Below are positions 58,640 to 64,000 of a stretch of 64,000 bases of DNA, piece after piece. The stretch is from Mycolicibacterium septicum DSM 44393. Lineage in GTDB: Bacteria > Actinomycetota > Actinomycetes > Mycobacteriales > Mycobacteriaceae. The notes beneath the pieces were generated by a model. The model was given only the letters and a program-made list of their open reading frames with translations, was not told where the DNA came from and did not search any database. Within the stretch, counting starts at the first letter, position 1. The number at the start of each line of letters is the position of its first letter. The stretch is taken from contig NZ_HG322952.1 in NCBI RefSeq assembly GCF_000455325.1, positions 1,140,558-1,204,557 on the forward strand, read 5' to 3'. The position numbers and the translations under genes are program-made.

Positions 58640-59594
58640 CGAGAGCCTTGGCAAGGGCGGTCAATTGGTTCACCTGCCAAGCCTCGAACGAATCCGCTCC
58701 CGGCGCCACCGTTTCGGTGACATCGACAATGGGGATTCCGGCGCTCTCGGCGGCGGCCCGGATCTGCTTGGGCAGCGAGCCCTCGGTCTGGGTGTTGTAG
58801 ATCAGCACGTCGACGCCGCGGTCGGCGAGCAGACGCAGGAACGCGTCCAGGTCGGCCGGCGACGGGTCGGTCTCGTTGGACGACGCGGCCTGGTAGCCCG
58901 CGGGTGTCGCGTTGACCAGACCGACCGCGGCCGCCATGTCGTCGAACACCGCTTCGGTGGCGGCGTAGCGCTTGCCGGTGGCCTTGGCCTTGATGTCGGC
59001 GATCAGCTGTTGGTAGGGCTGCATCGAGGTGGTGAACTCGGTGCGGCGCTGAGCGAAGTAGTCGCGCGCGTCAGGAGCCAACTGGCCCAGTTCCTCGGTG
59101 ATCGTGTCGGCGACGCCGGTCACCGAGGAGGGGTTGTACCAGGCGTGCGGGTTGTTCGAGTGCTCGTGGGCATGTCCGCCGTCCCCGTCGCCGTGATCAT
59201 GATCGTCATCGCCGGCCCCGATCGCGGAGACGACGATGGCGTTCGGCGCGGTGCTCTGCGCCAGCTTGGTGGCCCACTCGTCGTAGTGCCCGCCGTTGAT
59301 GACGACCAGCTGCGCGCCCTGGAACTTGGCCGCATCCGCGGGCGAGGGCTCGAAGTCGTGCGGATCCACCGATGACCCGGCCAGCACCGTGGTCACCTTG
59401 GCGCAGTCGCCGCCCAGCGCGGACACGATGTCGCCCCACTGGTCGACGCTGACGACCACGTTGACCGGTGTGGTCACGCAGTTCCCGGCGGACTCGGGCT
59501 GTTGGGCCTCATCGGAACCGCAAGCGGCGAGGGCGAATGGGGTGGCCAGCAGGAACGCGGTGGCCGCGGCGCGGAGATTCAGGGGCGAGAGCAC
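58626..59594 (-). CDS. aztC: Metal-binding lipoprotein of the ABC transporter (AztC-like)
   Basis: A 322-residue ZnuA/AztC-family protein. The lipobox Leu-Ala-Ala-Cys25 places it on the outer face of the membrane. Candidate metal ligands are His79 (DPHDFEP) and His150 (NNPHAWYNP), with Glu214 (ATEAVFDD) where zinc proteins usually have His. A His/Asp-rich loop (about 129-145, DDDHDHGDGDGGHAHEH) is the zinc-collecting loop. GTG 59594 gives a normal lipoprotein signal; the longer frame is spurious. Divergent from the G3E GTPase, with a Zur-like box between. Confidence 0.88.
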   Translation of the reverse strand: MLSPLNLRAAATAFLLATPFALAACGSDEAQQPESAGNCVTTPVNVVVSVDQWGDIVSALGGDCAKVTTVLAGSSVDPHDFEPSPADAAKFQGAQLVVINGGHYDEWATKLAQSTAPNAIVVSAIGAGDDDHDHGDGDGGHAHEHSNNPHAWYNPSSVTGVADTITEELGQLAPDARDYFAQRRTEFTTSMQPYQQLIADIKAKATGKRYAATEAVFDDMAAAVGLVNATPAGYQAASSNETDPSPADLDAFLRLLADRGVDVLIYNTQTEGSLPKQIRAAAESAGIPIVDVTETVAPGADSFEAWQVNQLTALAKALGVQQ

Positions 59595-59648
59595 GGCGAT
59601 AACGATAACCGTTTGCATTAGGGGATGCACGCCCGGATGATGATTTAT

Positions 59649-59663
59649 TGAAAATCGTTTTCA
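59649..59663. promoter_or_regulatory. Zur-like box between the metal transporter and G3E GTPase genes
   Basis: TGAAAATCGTTTTCA is a perfect 6-bp inverted repeat around TCG and agrees with 13 of 15 positions of the actinobacterial Zur pattern TGAAAATGATTTTCA. It ends 12 bases before the GTPase start and lies 55 bases before the lipoprotein start. Confidence 0.75.
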
Positions 59664-59675
59664 TTAAGGAGTGCG

Positions 59676-60806
59676 ATGTCCGACTTGCTGCCCGTCACCG
59701 TGTTGTCCGGCTTCCTCGGCGCCGGGAAGACCACGCTGCTGAACCACATCCTCGCGAACCGGGAGGGCAGGCGCGTCGCCGTGATCGTCAACGACATGAG
59801 CGAGGTCAACATCGACGCCGCGCTCATCGCCGGGCAGGGACACCTCGACCGCACGGAGGAGAAACTCGTCGAGCTGACCAACGGCTGTATCTGCTGCACA
59901 CTGCGCGAGGACCTGGTGGAAGCGGTCGGCGCGCTGGCGCGACAGAACCGGTTCGACCAGTTGGTGATCGAGTCGACGGGCATCTCCGAACCCATGCCGG
60001 TCGCAGCCACCTTCAGCTGGGAATTCGAGGACGGCTTCAGCCTGGGCACGCTGGCCCGGCTGGACACGCTGGTGACCGTTGTCGACGCGTCGACATTCCT
60101 GACCGAGTTGGCCCGCGGCGAAGCGCTGGCCGAACGCGAGATGACGGCGGGTCCCGGTGATGCCCGCAGCATCGCCGACCTGCTCACCGATCAGGTGGAG
60201 TTCGCGGACGTCATCCTGCTCAACAAGACCGACCTGGTCAGCCCGGCAACCCTCGACACCGTCCAAACCCTGCTGCGCAGGCTGAATCCGACCGCCAAGC
60301 TGATCCGGACCGACCACGGCGTCGTCGAGATCGGCGAGGTGCTGGGCACCGGGCTGTTCGACCCGGAGGCCGCCGCCCAGACCCCGGGCTGGGACGAGGA
60401 GATCGCCGACGGACACACACCTGAAACCGAGGAGTACGGCATCAGCTCGATGACCTTCCGCTCCGACCGGCCGTTTCACCCCCAGCGGCTCGGCGACGCG
60501 CTCGGTCAGGTGACAAGGGTGTTGCGCAGCAAGGGATTCTGCTGGATCGCCAGCCGCCCGACGATCGCCGCCATCTGGTCACAGGCCGGCCCGAACCTGG
60601 CGATCGAGCCTGCGCAGTACTGGTCGGGCACCGAGATCGCGCCGGGTCAGGAGATCGTGTTCATCGGCATCAAGCTCGACCGGGACAACGTCCACCGGCT
60701 ACTCGACGGGGCCCTGCTGACCGATGCGGAACTGGCCGAGGGCGAACAGGCCTGGGCCGGCTATCCCGATCCGCTGCCTGCCTGGAACGTCACTCACGCG
60801 CACTGA
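59676..60806 (+). CDS. G3E-family GTPase, zinc chaperone type (COG0523)
   Basis: A 376-residue G3E GTPase. Walker A GFLGAGKT is at 12-19, the metal site GCICC at 70-74 (Cys71, Cys73, Cys74), and the guanine motif is NKTD. The C-terminal CobW-like domain reads RSKGFCWIASRP. Members next to Zur boxes (YciC/ZigA/ZNG1 type) deliver zinc to essential enzymes when zinc is scarce. AAGGAG is 4 bases before ATG 59676. Ends convergent with the AztD-like gene across a long hairpin. Confidence 0.92.
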   Translation: MSDLLPVTVLSGFLGAGKTTLLNHILANREGRRVAVIVNDMSEVNIDAALIAGQGHLDRTEEKLVELTNGCICCTLREDLVEAVGALARQNRFDQLVIESTGISEPMPVAATFSWEFEDGFSLGTLARLDTLVTVVDASTFLTELARGEALAEREMTAGPGDARSIADLLTDQVEFADVILLNKTDLVSPATLDTVQTLLRRLNPTAKLIRTDHGVVEIGEVLGTGLFDPEAAAQTPGWDEEIADGHTPETEEYGISSMTFRSDRPFHPQRLGDALGQVTRVLRSKGFCWIASRPTIAAIWSQAGPNLAIEPAQYWSGTEIAPGQEIVFIGIKLDRDNVHRLLDGALLTDAELAEGEQAWAGYPDPLPAWNVTHAH

Positions 60807-60823
60807 CGGGCCCAACGCCGAAC

Positions 60824-60870
60824 GGCCACTTATGACACGCAGATTGGTCAATCGCGTGTCATAAGTGGCC
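60824..60870. terminator. Long hairpin between the G3E GTPase and AztD-like genes
   Basis: GGCCACTTATGACACGC (60824-60840) pairs perfectly with GCGTGTCATAAGTGGCC (60854-60870); the loop can add four more pairs (GATT with AATC). It sits between convergent stops at 60806 and 60886 and would work in both directions. Confidence 0.8.
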
Positions 60871-60885
60871 ACCCGACCACGACAC

Positions 60886-62046
60886 TCAGTGCGTGTGGCC
60901 TACCGTGCCGCTGAGCTCGTTGGGTGCTTTCTCCAGCGTCGTCGAGGTGCTGACTTCTCCGGATTCGATGTCGACGATGTGCACCTGCCTGGTGGCGGGG
61001 TCGGTGACGAACACGTCGTGGCCGCGGACGAACACGCTGGGCCTGGGCTGCTGCCAGTCATCGGGTTCGGTCCACGGCTCGGCCACCTCGACGGTCTTCA
61101 CGGTGGCCCCGGAGACCGGGTCGACGACATGGAGCTTGCCGTCGGTGCCCAGGACGAGCGCTTCGGCGTGCGGACCACGCGCCAGCGACCGGAACGAGTA
61201 GCTGACCGCCTGCGGCAGGGATATCAGCCGCAGCTGATTGCTCGCGGTGTCGATCAGGGCGAACCGGTTGGGCCGCTCCAGTTCGGCATCGGGGTCGACC
61301 TTGTAGTCGCCCAGCGCCACCGGTGAGTCTTCATGTCCGCGAACCGTTCCCACCCGGCCGTATGCGTCCGGGGCGGCGATCTTGGCGAAGGCACCGTCCG
61401 AGAAGGTCAATGCGCCGTTCTCACAGCCGAATACGAGAGTGGTGGAATCCACCACCGTTTCTCCGTGAATGCCCGGGCACTCGTTGTTGCGGGCGACTTC
61501 CCGGTCCGAGGCGTCGAAAGCGACTGCACCGCTGCGTTCGTCGGAGTCGCCTTCGCTACGCACCCAACTCCCGTCGTCGAGCACCACGGCCACACCGTGG
61601 TGCGGCCGTGGCGCTTTCATGCCCCGCATCCGCGGCACGGCAGCGGTGAGATTGTGCGGATCGAGCACGGTGATCTCACCGGACCCGTCGGCGAACAGCA
61701 CGGTGTGTTCACCGTGGGCGACGACGTGACCGGGCTCGTCTGCCACGAAGGTGGTGTCGGTCAGCTCCCCCGCCGACGCGTCGAGCAGACGGAAACCCTC
61801 GCCGGTGGACACCAGCAGGTGCGAATCGTCGCCGGCCGGGTTGACCCGCAGGAACCCCTCCAGCGGGACGTCGGCCTTGACCTGCAGGCTGTCGCCGTCC
61901 AGCACGTACAGCCCACCGTCGTAGGTGACCACCAGCGGATCGGGTATCGGCTCGCGTTCCGCCCGCTGCGTTTCGCCGCCGCCACAACCGGTCAGCGCTG
62001 CCGCGAGCGCACCGACCAGGACGAGGACCTTCGATGGATTCGGCAT
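60886..62046 (-). CDS. aztD: Zinc metallochaperone-like beta-propeller lipoprotein (AztD-like)
   Basis: A 386-residue lipoprotein (lipobox Leu-Thr-Gly-Cys21). The body consists of repeated four-strand blades with segments such as GGLYVLDGDSLQVKADVP, TDGKLHVVDPVSGATV and GHDVFVTDPATRQVHIVDI, a seven-bladed-type propeller. A His pair (PRPHHGVAVVLDDGSW) and the end GHTH are potential metal sites. This resembles AztD, which hands zinc to AztC. GGAG lies 7 bases before ATG 62046. Downstream of a second lipoprotein gene (26-base gap) and probably co-transcribed with it. Confidence 0.82.
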   Translation of the reverse strand: MPNPSKVLVLVGALAAALTGCGGGETQRAEREPIPDPLVVTYDGGLYVLDGDSLQVKADVPLEGFLRVNPAGDDSHLLVSTGEGFRLLDASAGELTDTTFVADEPGHVVAHGEHTVLFADGSGEITVLDPHNLTAAVPRMRGMKAPRPHHGVAVVLDDGSWVRSEGDSDERSGAVAFDASDREVARNNECPGIHGETVVDSTTLVFGCENGALTFSDGAFAKIAAPDAYGRVGTVRGHEDSPVALGDYKVDPDAELERPNRFALIDTASNQLRLISLPQAVSYSFRSLARGPHAEALVLGTDGKLHVVDPVSGATVKTVEVAEPWTEPDDWQQPRPSVFVRGHDVFVTDPATRQVHIVDIESGEVSTSTTLEKAPNELSGTVGHTH

Positions 62047-62072
62047 TCGTTCTCCTTGCTCCTTGTGTGTGA

Positions 62073-63188
62073 TCACCAGCCCGCGGCCACCAGGAAATCC
62101 GGGATGACGTTCGTCCGGTGCGTGCGCTCGACCCGTAGGCCGTTCGCGTAGTCGATCTCGTGTACTGCCCTCGCCGTCGCGTCGTTGACGTAGGCACGCC
62201 CGGCACCGACCTCGATCACCGGCGTGCCGACCGGAGTGGCGAGCAGTTCGAGGCGGCCGGTGTGTACACCTGCCGCCACATCGAGGGCATGCAGAACGCC
62301 GTCTTGCGTCACGGCCAGCACGGTGGTGCCGCCGGCGGTGTTCACCGCGACGACGCCGGGCAGCCGCATCGACGCCCATCGGCGGCCCTCGAGCAGCCAT
62401 ACCTCGTCACCGGCCACGGCCGCGAGCGAATTCCCGCCCCTGCGATAACCGAACGGCCCCAACGCCTCCCGGGGCCGAACCGGACCGAAAGCGATGCTCT
62501 CGGCCACCGGGGCTCCGCCGCGCCGGGAGATCTTCAACGCACCGTCACGGCAACCGAGCACGACCGCCCGGCGGAGTGCCACCGCGTCGGTGACCGCCGG
62601 GCAGTCTCCGAGCACGGTGGCCTGTTCGGCGACGGTGCTGACCAGCCCCCGACCGGAGACCGTCAACAGGTCGTCCTCCAATGCGATTGCAGCCAGAGCT
62701 TTTTCAGGCTGCTGAGGGACGGCCGAGGGTGTGAGCTCACCGCGCGCGAAGGCATCCCGATCCAGCGCTGCGACCGAACCGTCAGCGCGGCGGGCAACGG
62801 CCAGCGCACCGTGGCCCCGTACCGCGGTGACCGGCCCGTCGATCCGCCCCACCACGGCCGGTGGTGCGTCATAGAAATGCGAATGGTCGCCGTGGTCGAA
62901 GGTCCACGCCCCGCCGTCCAGGATCGTCAGGCCGGCATCGTCGTGCAGGTAGGCGTACCGGCCGTCACCGCTCACGGCGTCGACGGGACCGAGCTGCCCC
63001 AGCCCCGTCTCGTCGGAGTCCGCGACATCGAGCACTGCGCCGGCCCCGGTCTGCCGCTCCACCAGGATCAGCCGCGTCACCGGACGATCCGCTTCCCGGG
63101 GCGACGCCGGCTGCCGGGGATCCGGAGTGGTGGAGCACCCGGCGACCAGGAGGGCGACGAGCGTCATCACCAAGGCCCTGTTCAGCAC
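62073..63188 (-). CDS. Lipoprotein, probable second beta-propeller of the zinc locus
   Basis: A 371-residue lipoprotein (lipobox Val-Ala-Gly-Cys18; GTG start 63188). Repeated strand blocks (AGLTILDGGAWTF, DGSVAALDRDAF, DGVLHALDVAAGVHTG) indicate a propeller. The segment FDHGDHSHFYDAP carries several His and Asp residues suited to metal binding. It is distantly similar in layout to the AztD-like protein downstream but not a close copy. A Zur-like box lies 20 bases upstream. Function: probably zinc binding or transfer at the cell surface, by context. Confidence 0.75.
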   Translation of the reverse strand: MLNRALVMTLVALLVAGCSTTPDPRQPASPREADRPVTRLILVERQTGAGAVLDVADSDETGLGQLGPVDAVSGDGRYAYLHDDAGLTILDGGAWTFDHGDHSHFYDAPPAVVGRIDGPVTAVRGHGALAVARRADGSVAALDRDAFARGELTPSAVPQQPEKALAAIALEDDLLTVSGRGLVSTVAEQATVLGDCPAVTDAVALRRAVVLGCRDGALKISRRGGAPVAESIAFGPVRPREALGPFGYRRGGNSLAAVAGDEVWLLEGRRWASMRLPGVVAVNTAGGTTVLAVTQDGVLHALDVAAGVHTGRLELLATPVGTPVIEVGAGRAYVNDATARAVHEIDYANGLRVERTHRTNVIPDFLVAAGW

Positions 63189-63207
63189 CCCAAACTCTTA
63201 TCATTAA

Positions 63208-63222
63208 TGACATTCATTTTCA
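63208..63222. promoter_or_regulatory. Zur-like box between the lipoprotein and bluB genes
   Basis: On the reverse strand the site reads TGAAAATGAATGTCA, agreeing with 13 of 15 positions of TGAAAATGATTTTCA. It is 20 bases before the lipoprotein start and 49 bases before bluB. Confidence 0.62.
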
Positions 63223-63270
63223 ATAAGGGATCGTGCTCGGTCTGCCGCAAGGCCCACCTAAGCTCGACCC

Positions 63271-63930
63271 GTGTCTGAGCACGCCTTCACCCCCGACGAG
63301 CGCCGCGCCGTCTACCGGGCCATCGCCGAACGCCGGGACATGCGCCGGTTCGTCCCCGGCAGCACGGTTCCGCCCGAGGTCCTCGGCCGGCTTCTGCAGG
63401 CCGCCCACGCGGCGCCGAGCGTCGGCCTGATGCAGCCGTGGCGGTTCATCCGGATCACCGACGATGCGCTGCGCGGCAAGATCCACGCCCTGGTCGACCA
63501 GGAGCGCATCAACACCGCCGACGCACTGGGCTCCCGCGGCGACGAATTCCTGGCGCTCAAGGTCGAAGGCATCCTCGACTGCGCCGAGCTGTTCGTCGTC
63601 GCCCTCGGCGAGAACCGCGACCGGCACATCTTCGGCCGCCGGACCCTGCCCCAGATGGACCTGGCCTCGGTGTCCTGCGCCATCCAGAACATGTGGCTGG
63701 CCGCGCGCGCCGAGGGCCTCGGCATGGGCTGGGTGTCGATTTTCGAGCCGCTGCCGCTGGCCCAGTTGATGGGCATGCCCGCCGACGCCGAGGCCGTGGC
63801 GATCCTGTGCCTGGGCCCGGTACCCGAATTCCCGGACCGGCCGGTGCTGGAGATCGAGCACTGGACCGTCGGCCGCCCGCTGCCCGAATTCGTGGCCGAG
63901 AACGGCTGGCCGAGCGAGGCGTCGCCTTAG
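63271..63930 (+). CDS. bluB: 5,6-dimethylbenzimidazole synthase BluB
   Basis: A 219-residue nitroreductase-fold protein of BluB type. RRDMRRFVPGSTVPPEVLGRLL and AAPSVGLMQPWRFI at the start, QMDLASVSCAIQNMWLAARAEGLGMGWVSIF in the middle (recognisable by LGMGWVSIF) and the PLPEF ending are characteristic. BluB cuts reduced FMN to form the lower ligand of vitamin B12. GTG start. No cobalamin riboswitch fits in the 82-base gap upstream, where a Zur-like box lies. Confidence 0.88.
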   Translation: MSEHAFTPDERRAVYRAIAERRDMRRFVPGSTVPPEVLGRLLQAAHAAPSVGLMQPWRFIRITDDALRGKIHALVDQERINTADALGSRGDEFLALKVEGILDCAELFVVALGENRDRHIFGRRTLPQMDLASVSCAIQNMWLAARAEGLGMGWVSIFEPLPLAQLMGMPADAEAVAILCLGPVPEFPDRPVLEIEHWTVGRPLPEFVAENGWPSEASP

Positions 63931-63939
63931 GCTGGACGG

Positions 63940-64000
63940 ATGGCCGCCTCCGTCGATCTCAATGCCGATCTCGGTGAGAGCTTCGGCGCGTGGAAACTCG
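63940..64000 (+). CDS. pxpA: 5-oxoprolinase subunit PxpA, N-terminal part
   Basis: The first 20 codons of a gene cut by the right edge. The sequence begins MAASVDLNADLGESFGAWKL; DLNADLGESFG is the signature of the LamB/YcsF family, now PxpA, the subunit of the ATP-dependent 5-oxoprolinase that recycles pyroglutamate to glutamate. It starts 9 bases after bluB. Confidence 0.85.
   Translation, partial: MAASVDLNADLGESFGAWKL

Noticed and set aside
1..64000. tRNA, rRNA and phage or integrase genes
   Set aside because: None recognised; no attachment-site-like duplication at a tRNA was seen.

Overview
The window is high-GC actinobacterial DNA. Gene content and order point to a fast-growing mycobacterium (Mycolicibacterium-type). 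Two blocks match the Mycobacterium tuberculosis order Rv3559c-Rv3565 and Rv3567c-Rv3575c, as I recall that order: ipdF-fadE30 / fadD3-fadE31-fadE32-fadE33-aspB, and hsaBCDA / kshB / fadE34 / kstR / LacI regulator. KstR-, KstR2- and IdeR-like operator sites sit where expected. No rRNA, tRNA, CRISPR array, insertion sequence or phage gene was seen.

Layout. (1) 1-7022: start of a secreted protein, a TetR regulator facing an oxidoreductase and an alpha/beta hydrolase, an isochorismatase-like protein, and a response regulator / histidine kinase / DUF4173 membrane protein operon. (2) 7167-14345: a five-gene overlapping operon of SWIM zinc-finger protein, DUF5691 protein, MoxR-type AAA+ ATPase, DUF5682 protein and VWA protein. 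It has the make-up of the poorly understood E. coli yehLMPQ-type MoxR/VWA systems and is the best candidate for an undescribed machine. (3) 14342-22097: steroid C/D-ring degradation genes, with a perfect match to the KstR2 consensus between fadE30 and fadD3. (4) 22117-45395: accessory block between aspB and hsaB. It holds a ketone-body operon with a LysR regulator; a TetR-controlled operon with two mycofactocin-type SDRs, a double carboxymuconolactone-decarboxylase protein and an aldehyde dehydrogenase; a DeoR-controlled operon with an amino-acid-type permease, an FGGY kinase and two flavoenzymes; a P450 + ferredoxin pair and an SDR that share TetR operators; and two convergent paralogous proteins of unknown function with IdeR-like iron boxes. 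(5) 45567-55129: the A/B-ring steroid genes hsaADCB, kshB, fadE34 and the repressor kstR. (6) 55133-60806: otsB, a LacI regulator, a zinc-type ABC transporter and a G3E GTPase. (7) 60886-64000: AztD-like and related metal lipoproteins with Zur-like boxes, bluB, and the start of pxpA.

How it fits together. The catabolic genes bring steroids, ketone bodies and alcohols to acyl-CoA, aldehyde or triose-type intermediates under dedicated repressors. The iron- and zinc-responsive genes are separate metal-limitation modules. Translational coupling (ATGA/GTGA/TGATG overlaps) is pervasive, and several convergent pairs end in very stable hairpins or share stop codons. Statements about homologues come from memory and visible motifs; no database search was possible.
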